NCBI RefSeq assembly: GCF_001590865.1
Contig: NZ_BBUY01000005.1
Location: forward strand, 434,001-498,000
DNA length: 64,000 nucleotides
Source: Streptomyces sp. NBRC 110611
GTDB taxonomy: Bacteria; Actinomycetota; Actinomycetes; Streptomycetales; Streptomycetaceae
Direction: 5' to 3'
Below the pieces are notes generated by a model. The model saw nothing but the letters and a program-made list of their open reading frames with translations, was not told the origin of the DNA and searched no databases. Made by a program: the position numbers and the translations under genes. Shown here piece by piece: positions 34,886 through 43,910 of this stretch. Position 1 is the first letter of the stretch. Each line of letters opens with the position of its first letter.

Positions 34886-35277
34886 CCACCCCGCTCGACG
34901 ACTGCCCGTCGTGTCTGCCCCCCCACGTCCTCGACCATGCCGAGGGCGGCCCAGCGAGTAGCCGTTTCCGGATCGCACCGATCGTGGTCGCCGTGCTGCG
35001 GTGACCGGCACCGGCACGAAGGGAGTCCGCCATGCCACGGCATAAGAACACCGCGCCGCGCGTCTGCGGGCGGCACACGCGGCGCCATATGGACGTCCTC
35101 CATGCACACGGCGGGGCCTCGGGCCCCTGAATGCCGGCACGTCGACTACCGGTACCCCGGTTCGTACCCGAGTGCACTTGCCGAGACGGCAGGCCATCCT
35201 TGCTCGGTCCCCGCCGCACGTTGACGCGCGAGGCGTTCGCCGGTCTCGTTCGGTTCGCCTAGACCCACGGGTGAGCC
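34886..35277. other. Gene-poor stretch at the right end of the island
   Basis: No convincing gene. A 32-codon frame (35,032-35,130, MPRHKNTAPRVCG...) follows GGGAG at a good distance but has no other support. Minus-strand frames contain protein-like fragments (RCDPETATRWAALGMVEDVG), possibly the remains of a lost gene. Base composition returns to the genome norm after about 35,250. Confidence 0.4.
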
Positions 35278-36333
35278 TCAGCCGTTCCGGGCGGAAGCCG
35301 TTCCGGCCAGAGCTCCGCCCCTCCGCCTGTTTCGGAGCGGCGGGGCTTCGGGCTGGACAGCGGGTGTCTGGATGGCGGGTGTCCGGACAGCGGGTGCGGG
35401 GTCGGCGGTGAGGTAGGGGCGCAGGGCCTGCTGAGCGGCGAAGAAGGCGGCCTCGGCCGTCGTCGCGCCGACGCGTGGTGCGACGGAGAGGGAGACGGTC
35501 AGGGGTTCGGGCGTCGGGAGCGCCTCGGCGGGCAGCCGCTGCACGCCCCTCGCGTCGAGCCCGGCGGCGGGCAGGCAGGTCACCCCCAGGCCGGCGGCCA
35601 CCGCGGCCCGCAGTCCTGTCACATCGGGTCCCTCGTAGGCGAGGTGCCAGGGCCGGTCGTGGGCGGTGAGCGCGCCGAGGATGTGGCGGCGCAGATTGCA
35701 CGGCTCGCCGCACAGCGCGATCGGTACGGAGCGGGCGGACGAAGACGTGGGAGTGGGAGTGGACGCCGGCGCGGACGCGGAAGTGGGCGCGGAAGTGGGC
35801 GTCGGTGTGGGGGTGGATGATGGGATGGGGCCGTACCAGGCGAGGGGCAGGGTTCCCACGGGCTCGGAGTGGGGGTCGCCTGACGGGCGCAGCAGCAGTC
35901 CGACGTCTATGTCGCCGTCCGCCACCCGGTCCGCCAGCGATTCGCTCAGCCCGGTGTGCACGGTGGGGCGGATCCACGGCATCAGGCTGGCGAAGGCGGA
36001 GAGGAGCCCCGGCAGGGCGCCTTCGAGGTAGGGGGACACGCCGATCCTGAGGCAGGTCTGCTGGCCGGCGGCGGTGATCCGGTCGGCGGCCTCGTCGTTG
36101 AGCGCGACGATACGGCAGGCGTAGTGGTACAACTCCCGCCCCGCGCCGGAGAGTTCGAGGCGTCGGCCGGTGCTGGCGAAGACCGGGCCGCCCAGCACCG
36201 CCTCCAGCCGCCGTATGTGCTGACTGACGGCGGGCTGGGTGAGCGATAACGCTTCCGCTGCCCGCCGGAAGCCTCCGGTGCGCATGATGGTGATGAGCGT
36301 TCGGAGCTGACCGACGTCCAGATTGCGATACAC
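35278..36333 (-). CDS. LysR-family transcriptional regulator
   Basis: The 351-residue protein has the LysR winged helix at 5-65 (QLRTLITIMRTGGFRRAAEALSLTQPAVSQHIRRLE, shown only for its LTQPAVSQHIRRLE core) and a periplasmic-binding-like effector domain (CLRIGVSPYLEG, GDIDVGLLLRPSG, AVAAGLGVTCLPAAGL). Two regions are unusual. A Ser/Thr/Pro repeat (STPTPTPTSAPTSASAPAS) splits the effector domain near residues 195-225, and there is a Pro/Thr-rich C-terminal tail; both arise from simple DNA repeats and may blunt effector binding. GTG at 36333 has GGAGG 8 bases upstream. It diverges from the biosynthetic operon and is its likely regulator. Confidence 0.88.
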   Translation of the reverse strand: MYRNLDVGQLRTLITIMRTGGFRRAAEALSLTQPAVSQHIRRLEAVLGGPVFASTGRRLELSGAGRELYHYACRIVALNDEAADRITAAGQQTCLRIGVSPYLEGALPGLLSAFASLMPWIRPTVHTGLSESLADRVADGDIDVGLLLRPSGDPHSEPVGTLPLAWYGPIPSSTPTPTPTSAPTSASAPASTPTPTSSSARSVPIALCGEPCNLRRHILGALTAHDRPWHLAYEGPDVTGLRAAVAAGLGVTCLPAAGLDARGVQRLPAEALPTPEPLTVSLSVAPRVGATTAEAAFFAAQQALRPYLTADPAPAVRTPAIQTPAVQPEAPPLRNRRRGGALAGTASARNG

Positions 36334-36770
36334 CGGCCCGCCTCCTCGTAGCTGATCATTGCCTCATTGCCCTCATCCTCGCCGTCAACACGGCGATCCA
36401 CGCCGCCCTCAGCGCTTATGAGAACTTTTTTGCCTGCCCTTTCACTTTCCACGTGGCTGAGCGATTGATTTCAGACAGGTGTAGAGGGCACGTTCATGGC
36501 CGCGGTGCGGCGTAATGACGGCGGAGTAGTCAATCCGGAGTGCGATGGAAAGTGGCTGAAAAGCGCCCTGGCGGGGCAGCGAGAGGGGGCGTGGATGCGG
36601 TCGCGCGAGTACTTCCGCTGATCGAGCCGATAAGGAAGAAGAGTTTGCTCGGATCATCGGACCACCCGTAGCCTGACGGCGGTTTAGAAGAATTTCCGCC
36701 CAAAAGGCGAAGACAGAAGCGCGCAAACACTGAAACTCATTCACGGTAATTTAACGGGGAAGGTTCAATA
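36334..36770. promoter_or_regulatory. LysR/biosynthetic operon intergenic region with candidate operator
   Basis: These 437 bases hold no gene and are A/T-rich for the genome. CTGA-N10-TCAG (36,457-36,474) contains the T-N11-A core typical of LysR sites. GGGGAAGG (36,756-36,763) is the ribosome site of the methyltransferase. A CGCC-CAAAA-GGCG hairpin lies near 36,700. Confidence 0.45.
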
Positions 36771-37508
36771 ATGTCGCAGACGACGACTGCCGCGACCGCC
36801 ACGACTGCCTCCAGCGCCTCCGCCGATGCCGAACTGTGGAATCCGGAAACCTATGACGCGCTGCGCAGGCAGCTCATCCCGTCCTTCGATCTGCTCTATG
36901 ACAGTGCGGTCGGCGCGGTGGCCATGACGGTGGGGGCCGCGGGGGCAGTGGGGTCCGGGCCGCGCGTTTTGGACCTGGGTGCGGGGACCGGGCTGCTCAG
37001 CGCCGCCCTGCGCAAGCGTCTTCCCGGCGCGGAACTGCTGCTCCAGGACCGCTCGGAGCTGATGCTCGGCCAGGCACGGCAGCGCTTCGCCGCGGACGAC
37101 CAGGTATTGGTACGGGTGGCGGACCACCTGGACGAGCTGCCCGCCGGCCCCTTCGACGCCGTGGTGTCCGCGCTATCCATCCACCATCTGACGCACGAGA
37201 ACAAGCAGGATCTCTTCGCGCGCATCCGCAAGGTTCTTCGCCCAGGCGGAATTTTCGTCAATGTCGAGCAGGTTCTGGCACCGACCCCCGCGCTGGAGAA
37301 GATGTACGACCAGCAACACGAATCGCATGTGCACGCCTCCGGAACTCCGGCCGAGGAATGGGCTGCCGGCCGCGAGCGCATGAAGCACGACATTCCCATC
37401 GACGTGGACACCCAGATCCAGTGGCTGCGCGAAGCGGGCTTCAGCACCGTCGACTGCCTCGCCAAGGACTGGCGTTTCGCCACCTACGCGGGCTGGAACG
37501 CGGGGTGA
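36771..37508 (+). CDS. Class I SAM-dependent methyltransferase
   Basis: The 245-residue protein has motif I RVLDLGAGTGLLSAALRKR (about 65-80), an acidic ribose contact (LLLQDRSELML) and the post-motifs FDAVVSALSIHHL and KVLRPGGIFVNVE. It belongs to the small-molecule O/N-methyltransferase type. The first 20 residues are a Thr/Ala/Ser repeat. It is the first gene of a six-gene operon of ligases and an exporter, so its substrate is probably a pathway intermediate. The next gene begins 3 bases after its stop. Confidence 0.88.
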   Translation: MSQTTTAATATTASSASADAELWNPETYDALRRQLIPSFDLLYDSAVGAVAMTVGAAGAVGSGPRVLDLGAGTGLLSAALRKRLPGAELLLQDRSELMLGQARQRFAADDQVLVRVADHLDELPAGPFDAVVSALSIHHLTHENKQDLFARIRKVLRPGGIFVNVEQVLAPTPALEKMYDQQHESHVHASGTPAEEWAAGRERMKHDIPIDVDTQIQWLREAGFSTVDCLAKDWRFATYAGWNAG

Positions 37509-37511
37509 AGC

Positions 37512-39143
37512 GTGCTCTACCAAGCCCTGTGTGACATCGCGGCGCGGCAGCCGGACGCCCGGGCCGTCACAGCAACCGCAACCGCAACTGCCACTGCCAC
37601 CGACGGCCCGGCGGTCAGTTACGCAGAACTGGTCGAGCTCGTCGACCGTACGGCCGCCGGGCTGCGTGGCCACGGCGTCGGCGCCGATGACGTCGTCGCC
37701 TGCTCGCTGCGCAACAGCATCGGCTATGTGGCGCTCATCCTGGCCGTGGCCCGCACCGGCGCCCGGTACGTACCGCTGATGAGCAACTTCGACGCGGCCG
37801 ACACCGCGACGGCGCTGCGCCTGACCCGGCCCCGGCTGATCGTGACCGATCACGTCCCCGAGCACGAGCACGTCCCCGGGCACGTCCCCGGGCACGTCCC
37901 CGGGCACGATCACGGTCACGTCTCCGAGCACGACTACGGCCATGACCGCGTCCGCGAGTTCCCCGGCGGCGCCCCGCCCCGGGTCCGGCTCGACGACCTC
38001 ACCCGTGCCGAACCGGCGCCGCGCCGGCCGGCCGAGACGTACGCCGGCCCTTTCCGCGCGCTGTGGACCTCCGGGTCGACGGGGTTCCCCAAGCAGATGG
38101 TCTGGCGGCAGGACCGCTTCCTGCGCGAACGTCGCCGCTGGCTCGCGGACACCGGCATCACCGCCGAGGACGTCTTCTTCTGCCGCCACACCCTCGACGT
38201 GGCACACGCCACCGACCTGCACGTCTTCGCCGCCCTGCTGTCCAGCGCGGAGCTGGTGCTCGCGGACCCGCATGCCGCACCCGGGGTGTTGCTGCGGCAG
38301 ATCGCGGAGTACCGCGCCACCGCGATGAGCGCGCTGCCCCGCCACTACGAGGAGTACGTACGGGCCACGGCCGACGGACCGGCGCCGGACCTGTCGCGGC
38401 TGCGCCGCCCGCTGTGCGGCGGCGCATACCTCAGCGCGGCCCAACTGGACGACGCCGCCGAAGTATTGGGCATCCACATCCGGCAGATCTACGGATCGAC
38501 CGAGTTCGGCCTGGCCCTCGGCAATATGGCCGACGTTCGCCAGACGGGCCTGGGGATGTTCCCCGTCGCGGGCGTGGGCACCCGGCTCGAACCCCTCTCC
38601 CCCGACTCCCCCGGGCTCGGCGAGCTGGTGCTGATGTCGGACTGCACGAGCGAGGGGTACGTCGGAAACGACGAGGCCAACGCCCGTACCTTCCGGGGCG
38701 CGGAGTTCTGGACCGGCGATGTCGCCCAACGGGAAGCGGACGGATCGCTGCGCATCCTGGGCCGGGTCGCCGAGACCCTGGCGGCCTCCGGCGGGCCGCT
38801 GCCCGCGCCGATGCTGGACGAGGAGATCGCCGCGAGCTGCCCGGTCCTGGAGTCGGTGGCGCTGCCCGCCCGCCCCGGCACGTACGGCGACCAGGTCCTG
38901 CTGGCGGTTCATGGCGACCCGGGCCGGCCCGAGGACGACGTACGCAAGTCCGTCGAAGCGGTCCTGCGCGGCCATGGTCTGCGGGGCACCGTCCGCCTGA
39001 CCGACGACATCCCGCACACACCGGTCGGCAAGCCGGACAAGCCGCTGCTGCGGAAGCGGTGGGAACGGTGGGAACGGTGGGAGAGCGAACCCCGTGGGCA
39101 GTACGCACCCCCGCGCGAAAGCAGGGCCGACGACCGTGGCTGA
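37512..39143 (+). CDS. Adenylate-forming ligase (AMP-binding family)
   Basis: This 543-residue ANL-superfamily enzyme activates a carboxylate as acyl-AMP. Core motifs are FRALWTSGSTGFPKQM (A3), IRQIYGSTEFGLA (A5), AEFWTGDVAQ (A7), LRILGRVAETL (A8) and TPVGKPDKPLL with the catalytic lysine (A10). It is stand-alone, with no carrier or condensation domain. Residues 115-140 are a His/Pro/Gly/Glu repeat (VPGHVPGHVPGHDHGH) encoded by 12-base tandem repeats, which might bind metal or be neutral expansion. Two further expansions are (TA)n near residue 22 and WERWERWE near the end. GTG at 37512 is the start. The final codons overlap the following hydrolase gene by 8 bases. Confidence 0.87.
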   Translation: MLYQALCDIAARQPDARAVTATATATATATDGPAVSYAELVELVDRTAAGLRGHGVGADDVVACSLRNSIGYVALILAVARTGARYVPLMSNFDAADTATALRLTRPRLIVTDHVPEHEHVPGHVPGHVPGHDHGHVSEHDYGHDRVREFPGGAPPRVRLDDLTRAEPAPRRPAETYAGPFRALWTSGSTGFPKQMVWRQDRFLRERRRWLADTGITAEDVFFCRHTLDVAHATDLHVFAALLSSAELVLADPHAAPGVLLRQIAEYRATAMSALPRHYEEYVRATADGPAPDLSRLRRPLCGGAYLSAAQLDDAAEVLGIHIRQIYGSTEFGLALGNMADVRQTGLGMFPVAGVGTRLEPLSPDSPGLGELVLMSDCTSEGYVGNDEANARTFRGAEFWTGDVAQREADGSLRILGRVAETLAASGGPLPAPMLDEEIAASCPVLESVALPARPGTYGDQVLLAVHGDPGRPEDDVRKSVEAVLRGHGLRGTVRLTDDIPHTPVGKPDKPLLRKRWERWERWESEPRGQYAPPRESRADDRG

Positions 39144-39981
39144 ACTCTCCCTGGACGACGGGCAGATCCTCCGCTTCGAGGACACCGGAGGCAGCGGGCC
39201 GCCGCTCCTCCTCGTCCACGGCCTCGGCGCGCCGTCGGCCTTCTTCGCCCGTACCGTCGCCGACCTGGCCCGCGACCACCGCGTCCTCACCATCGACCTG
39301 CGCGGCCACGGAGCCACCCAGCAAGGGACGGAGGGGACCGCCGGCACCGAGGGGACCGAGCCGGTCACCGTGGCCCGCTGTGCGGCTGATCTCCACGCTC
39401 TGGCCGAGAAGCTGGACATACGGCGGCTGACCCTGCTCGGCTGGTCGCTCGGCGCCACCGTCGCCTACCACTACCTGGACCGGTACGGATCCGAACGGGT
39501 CTCCTCCCTGGTCTCGGTGGAGCAGACGCCGTACCTCCTCACCGAGGGCGGCTGGCCGCATGCGGCTTTCGGCTCTCTGGACGCCACCTGCGCGGAAGAC
39601 GTCGGCCGGGCGCTCGGCTCGCCGGACCGTGCCACGCTCGCCGGTCTGGTCGGCAGCTTCTTCGCCCAAGGCACCTCCCCGGTACCGGCGTTGCTCGACG
39701 AGCTGACCGACGCGGCTGCCACCTGCCACGCCGGCGCCAAGCGGCAGCTGTGGCAGGACGCCCTGCGGCAGGACTGGCGCGACCGCCTGCCCTCGCTGGG
39801 GGTGCCGACGCTGTTCCTGCACGGCGCCCTGAGCCAGGTCTACCCGAGCGCCGTCGGGGCCTGGCTGGCGGAGGCCGTGCCCGGGGCGCGGCTGGAGATG
39901 TTCGAGCGCAGCGGCCACCTGCCGTTCCTGGAGGAACCCGAGAGGTTCCACCGCGTGATCCGCGCGTGGATCGCCCGATGA
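39136..39981 (+). CDS. Alpha/beta hydrolase of the biosynthetic operon
   Basis: The serine-type alpha/beta hydrolase has 281 residues from GTG 39136. PLLLVHGLGAPSAFF is the oxyanion region, LLGWSLGATVAY holds the nucleophile serine, LFLHGALSQVYP the acid region and RSGHLPFLEEPERF the catalytic histidine. An in-frame GTG at 39094 would add 14 residues and also has a purine-rich site, so the start is uncertain. In ligase clusters such proteins can act as thioesterases, esterases or acyltransferases; which applies here is not evident. A 42-base gap separates it from the ATP-grasp gene. Confidence 0.82.
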   Translation: MAELSLDDGQILRFEDTGGSGPPLLLVHGLGAPSAFFARTVADLARDHRVLTIDLRGHGATQQGTEGTAGTEGTEPVTVARCAADLHALAEKLDIRRLTLLGWSLGATVAYHYLDRYGSERVSSLVSVEQTPYLLTEGGWPHAAFGSLDATCAEDVGRALGSPDRATLAGLVGSFFAQGTSPVPALLDELTDAAATCHAGAKRQLWQDALRQDWRDRLPSLGVPTLFLHGALSQVYPSAVGAWLAEAVPGARLEMFERSGHLPFLEEPERFHRVIRAWIAR

Positions 39982-40023
39982 CGGACGGAAGCAGAACAAC
40001 GAACGGAAGCGGAGCGAGCGTTG

Positions 40024-41157
40024 ATGACCACTGCACCCGCTGAGCAGGACCAGGAGCAGGAGAAAGAGGACGAGAAAGAGAAAGAGGAAGAGAAAGGGCA
40101 GGAGCGGGCGGCCGGCCGCAGGCTGTGCTGGATCTACCCGGACCGCGGCACCGAGCGGATGCGCACCAAGGAGTGGACCCACGTCTGGGGGATCTACGAG
40201 GAGGTGGCCCGGGAGCGCGGCTGGGCGCTGTCGTTGCACCAGCCGGAAGAGGTGTCCGTGGACGCCTCCGCCGAGGGCGGCCCACGGGTCTTCCTGGACG
40301 GTGCGGCCGTCACCCCGCAGGACACGGTGTTCGTGACCTCGCTGTGGTCGCTGGCGCACCACGCCCCGGACGTCTGCAACCAGCTCTACCTCTACACCAT
40401 CCTCGAAGCCGCCGGTTTCTACCTGCCCATTCCGCCCCGGCTGTCGTACATCGCCAACGACAAGACCTCGACCATGCTGCACCTCGCGGGCAGCCCGCTC
40501 CCCCAGGTGCCGACCGTGCGGATCGGGGCCGGCCGGGACTCGCCGACCAGGACGTACGAGGCGGCGCTGAGCGGGCTGAGCTATCCGCTCATCGTCAAGC
40601 CCGCCTACTGGGGCATGGGCCAGGGCGTGTGCCTGGTGCGCAGCGCCGAGGAGCTGAAGGGGGTGGTCGGGCTCGCCGCCGGTGCGGAGACCGCTCTGGT
40701 GTGCCAGCCGTATCTCGGCGAGGGCATCGAGGACTTCCGGGTGTACGTCGTCGACGGCAAGCCGCACACCGTGCTGCGCCGCATCCCGCAGGGCGCCGCG
40801 CTGACCGCCAACCTCTCGGCGGGCGGCGGGATGCAGCACGTACCGCTGCCGCCGGAGCTCGCCGACGCCGTCGACTACGTCATGGCCCGGATGCCCATGC
40901 CGTACATCGCCGTGGACTTCCTCCATGACGGGGAGCGGTTCTGGCTGTCGGAGGTGGAGCCGGACGGCGCGGTCGCGTTCCCCGGTTCCGAGCAGGCGGC
41001 GCGCGAGCAGCGGCAGATCATCGCGGCGCGCTTCGACGCGTACCGCGACGCACACCAGGAATTCCTGCGCCGGAACCGGGAATTCCCGGACCGGGACCAG
41101 ACATTGCCGAACCGGAACCAGGCGTTCCCGAGCCGGAACCAGGAGCAGGGGCGATGA
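40024..41157 (+). CDS. ATP-grasp ligase
   Basis: The 377-residue protein has an ATP-grasp core. The nucleotide lysine strand is YPLIVKPAYWGMGQGVCLV (about 190-208), followed by VCQPYLGEGIEDFRVYVVDG and DFLHDGERFWLSEVEPDGAVAFPG. The usual metal-binding ExN reads EVEPDG, a departure. ATP-grasp enzymes form amide or ester bonds through acyl-phosphates, so with two adenylate-forming ligases nearby it suggests a short peptide-like or amide product. The N-terminus (about 30 residues) is an E/K repeat (EKEDEKEKEEEK) and the C-terminus a tandem repeat (FPDRDQTLPNRNQ...); both look like DNA-repeat expansion. ATG 40024 is preferred to TTG 40021. Its stop overlaps the next ATG. Confidence 0.82.
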   Translation: MTTAPAEQDQEQEKEDEKEKEEEKGQERAAGRRLCWIYPDRGTERMRTKEWTHVWGIYEEVARERGWALSLHQPEEVSVDASAEGGPRVFLDGAAVTPQDTVFVTSLWSLAHHAPDVCNQLYLYTILEAAGFYLPIPPRLSYIANDKTSTMLHLAGSPLPQVPTVRIGAGRDSPTRTYEAALSGLSYPLIVKPAYWGMGQGVCLVRSAEELKGVVGLAAGAETALVCQPYLGEGIEDFRVYVVDGKPHTVLRRIPQGAALTANLSAGGGMQHVPLPPELADAVDYVMARMPMPYIAVDFLHDGERFWLSEVEPDGAVAFPGSEQAAREQRQIIAARFDAYRDAHQEFLRRNREFPDRDQTLPNRNQAFPSRNQEQGR

Positions 41158-42413
41158 TCGGGCACATCCCCGCGGACCGTCTGCTGGCGCACGCCAGGGA
41201 GCTGGCCGCGGCCGGCGGTCCGCCCGTACCCGAGTCCGCGCGGGAGGTGGCCGACCTGGCCGTCACCGGCCCCGTGGAGATCTACACCCACACCCGCGCG
41301 GCCGCCGCACAGGGCACCGGCAGCGTCCTGATGTCCAGCGGCGGCACGACGGGCCGGCCCAAACTGACCCACGTACCGCACGGCATGGGCCTGGACCGCC
41401 TGCTGGACTTCTGGCGGCCGCTGCGGCCGGGCGACGTCCTGCTCAACCTCTTCAACGCGGGCCGCATGTGGGGCTCCCACTACTACATGCAGACGCTGGC
41501 CGAGAAGAGCCACTGCACGGTCATCCCCTCCGGCCCCTACTCCCCCGAGGAAGTCGCCGGCTGGCTGGAGATGTTCGCGGAGGTCGGGGTGACCGCCCTC
41601 GCGGGTACCCCGACCGGGCTCGCCGACTTCGCCCAGGGCGTCCTCGACGCCGGTGCCGCTGCCGGTGCCACTGCCGGTACGAGCATCCCCGAACGCCCCG
41701 TACACCCCGTACTCCCCATACGCACCATCATCTGGATGGCCGAGCCGTGGACCGGCAACAAGCGCGACCTGGTCCGCGAGGCGTTCCCCGACGCCGGCCT
41801 GTGGGGCAACTACGGCTCGGTGGAGACCTGGGTGATGGCCGCCAACCAGCCCGGCTGCGACGAGACCACGCTGCATCTGCTGCCGGGTCAGATCATGGAG
41901 CCGGACGAGGACGGCGCCCTGCTGAGCCGGGTCGGCGACGGCTGGACCGTCCCCGTCGTGCGCTACCGCCTCGGCGACCGGGTCGCCCCGGCCACCTGCC
42001 GCTGCGGCCGCCCCGACGCGCTGACGGTGCTGGGCCGGGCCGACGACTCCCTCACCCTGCGCAGCGCGCTGTTCAAGGTGAGCGAGCTGATCGACCTGGT
42101 GCGCGGTGAACCGGGTGTCGTGGAGGCCCAGTTGAGGCTCACCCGCAGCACCGATTCGGCCCGGGCGGCCAGTGCGCTGACGCTGGACTTCACCGGCACC
42201 GCCGAGCCGGAGGCCGTCCGCGCCCGCCTGACCGGGGAGTTCTACCACCTGGCGGCGGTGGCCCGGCAGTACCCGGACGCCCTGCGGGCACGCCGGGTGA
42301 GCCGGCTGGCCCGTATCGAGCGCACCAACAAGGTGCCCGCGATGGTGTGGCAGGAGACCCCGGCGAACGACGACACGCAACAGCACGAGACGGAGGGTGA
42401 GAACGCCGCATGA
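41154..42413 (+). CDS. Phenylacetate-CoA-ligase-like adenylate-forming enzyme
   Basis: The 419-residue PaaK/CapK-like ligase is shorter than standard ANL enzymes. Motifs are LMSSGGTTGRPKLTHVP (P-loop), GLWGNYGSVETW, VVRYRLGDRVAPATCRCGRPD and VLGRADDSLTLRSALFKVSEL. The RCGRPD cysteine-containing turn is typical of the PaaK family. Two different adenylating enzymes in one operon imply two activated acids or a two-step activation. The ATG overlaps the ATP-grasp stop and its own stop overlaps the exporter start. Ala/Thr/Pro repeats near residues 165-190 are again simple-sequence expansions. Confidence 0.85.
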   Translation: MIGHIPADRLLAHARELAAAGGPPVPESAREVADLAVTGPVEIYTHTRAAAAQGTGSVLMSSGGTTGRPKLTHVPHGMGLDRLLDFWRPLRPGDVLLNLFNAGRMWGSHYYMQTLAEKSHCTVIPSGPYSPEEVAGWLEMFAEVGVTALAGTPTGLADFAQGVLDAGAAAGATAGTSIPERPVHPVLPIRTIIWMAEPWTGNKRDLVREAFPDAGLWGNYGSVETWVMAANQPGCDETTLHLLPGQIMEPDEDGALLSRVGDGWTVPVVRYRLGDRVAPATCRCGRPDALTVLGRADDSLTLRSALFKVSELIDLVRGEPGVVEAQLRLTRSTDSARAASALTLDFTGTAEPEAVRARLTGEFYHLAAVARQYPDALRARRVSRLARIERTNKVPAMVWQETPANDDTQQHETEGENAA

Positions 42414-43834
42414 ACAAGATCCGAGGCAACCCCTGGGCGATCCTGGTCGTACTCTCCCTCGGCTTCTTCATGACGCTGCTGGACCTGACGATCGTCAATA
42501 TCGCCATCCCCAGCATGATCGACAGCCTGCACGCCTCCTTCGACGAGGTGCTGTGGTCGATGAACGGCTACATCCTCGTGCTCGCCGCGCTGCTGATCAC
42601 CGCGGGCCGACTGGGCGACCTGCGTGGCCCGCGCCAGCTCTTCGCGGTCGGGGTCGCGCTGTTCACGGTCGCGAGCCTGGCATGCGGCCTGGTGGACGGC
42701 CCGGCCGAACTGATCGTCGCCCGTGTGGTGCAGGGCCTGGGCGCGGCGCTGCTCGTCCCGCAGACCATGACCCTGATCGTCGGGGCATTCCCGGCCGAGC
42801 GGCGCGGCGCGGCCCTGGGCGTGTGGGGCGCGGTGGCCGGGGTCGCCGCCGTGGCCGGCCCGGCGCTGGGCGGACTCCTGGTCAGCGGGCTCGGCTGGCG
42901 CTGGATCTTCTTCGTCAACGTGCCGGTCGGCGCCCTCGTCCTGGCCGCCCTGTTCCTCGTCGTCCCGGACATCCGCCAGGGGACCACCCACCGGCTCGAC
43001 CTCACCGGCGTACTGGTGTCCTCGGCCGCGGTGTTCTGTCTCACCTTCGGCCTGACCGAGGGCGAGCGCTACCACTGGAACGGCTTTGTCTGGGCCCTGC
43101 TCGCCGCCGCCGTGGTCCTCTTCGCGGCCTTCGTCGCCCAGCAGCGGCGCCGCCAGGACAACGAGCCCCTGGTGCCCTTCGCCCTCTTCCGCAACCGCAA
43201 CTTCACCGCGATGAACTTCGTCTCGGCCGCGGTCTCGGTCGGCGTCCTCGGCCTGATGCTGCTGCTCTCGCTCTACTTCCAGAACGTCCTGCACTTCAGC
43301 GCCCTGAAGGCGGGCCTCGCGCTCGCCCCCGCCTCTCTGGTCTCGATGGCCCTCGCGCCGTTCGCCGGACGGCTCACCGACAAGATCGACGGCAAGTACG
43401 TACTGTTCACGGGCATGCTGCTGACGGCCGTCGGGATGCTCTGGAACGCCCTGGTCATGGGTCCGGACACGGCATGGGCGGCGTTCCTCGCCCCGATGAT
43501 CGTGGTCGGCATGGGCAACGGCTGTCTGATCGCCCCCATGGCGGCCGTGGCGATGCAGGGCGTGGACCCGAAGGTGGCGGGCGCGGCCTCGGGCGTACTC
43601 AACACCGTGCGGCAGCTGGGCTCGGTCGTCGGCAGCTCGGCGGTCGGCGCACTGGTGCAGACGCAGACGGCGGGCGGCCACGGCGGAGTCACCGCGATGC
43701 GCACGTCGATGGCGCTCCCCATCGGCGTCATCGTCCTCGGCGCCATCGCCTGCGCGACGGCCCGCCGCAAGGACGCACCGGCCGCCGCACCGGCGGCTCC
43801 CGCGCGGGCGGAGGAGGCGACGGTGGCCGACTGA
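42410..43834 (+). CDS. MFS drug exporter (DHA2/EmrB type)
   Basis: The 474-residue protein has about 14 hydrophobic helices. DHA2 signatures are visible: LDLTIVNIAIPSM in helix 1, motif A GRLGDLRGPRQLF in loop 2-3, VQGLGAALLVPQTM, and motif C GVAAVAGPALGGLL in helix 5. It uses the proton gradient to export small molecules and is translationally coupled (ATGA) to the ligase, so it probably exports the operon's product or provides self-resistance. A hairpin shared with the convergent hydrolase gene ends the transcript. Confidence 0.92.
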   Translation: MNKIRGNPWAILVVLSLGFFMTLLDLTIVNIAIPSMIDSLHASFDEVLWSMNGYILVLAALLITAGRLGDLRGPRQLFAVGVALFTVASLACGLVDGPAELIVARVVQGLGAALLVPQTMTLIVGAFPAERRGAALGVWGAVAGVAAVAGPALGGLLVSGLGWRWIFFVNVPVGALVLAALFLVVPDIRQGTTHRLDLTGVLVSSAAVFCLTFGLTEGERYHWNGFVWALLAAAVVLFAAFVAQQRRRQDNEPLVPFALFRNRNFTAMNFVSAAVSVGVLGLMLLLSLYFQNVLHFSALKAGLALAPASLVSMALAPFAGRLTDKIDGKYVLFTGMLLTAVGMLWNALVMGPDTAWAAFLAPMIVVGMGNGCLIAPMAAVAMQGVDPKVAGAASGVLNTVRQLGSVVGSSAVGALVQTQTAGGHGGVTAMRTSMALPIGVIVLGAIACATARRKDAPAAAPAAPARAEEATVAD

Positions 43835-43873
43835 GGAAGCAGCAGTGGCCGACTGAACTGAGGAGCGGGCAAC

Positions 43874-43910
43874 GGCGGCTGAGACTGGGCTCAGGCCCGG
43901 CTCAGCCGCC
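43874..43910. terminator. Bidirectional terminator
   Basis: GGCGGCTGAG (43874-43883) pairs with CTCAGCCGCC (43901-43910). The inner bases extend the stem. The right arm overlaps the stop codon of the convergent hydrolase gene. Confidence 0.75.

Noticed and set aside
34884..34893. CGCCACCCCG at the right end of the island as a third attachment-site copy
   Set aside because: Only 10 bases match the tRNA-derived repeat and flanking bases diverge. In GC-rich DNA this is within chance, so the right boundary remains undefined.
35032..35130. A 32-codon gene after GGGAG
   Set aside because: There is a good ribosome site but no homology, hydrophobic segment or conservation evidence. It is mentioned only in the gap description.
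36771..43834. Naming the ligase cluster as a known antibiotic pathway
   Set aside because: ATP-grasp plus AMP-ligase sets occur in several dipeptide and amide pathways, and no diagnostic gene is present, so a name would be a guess.
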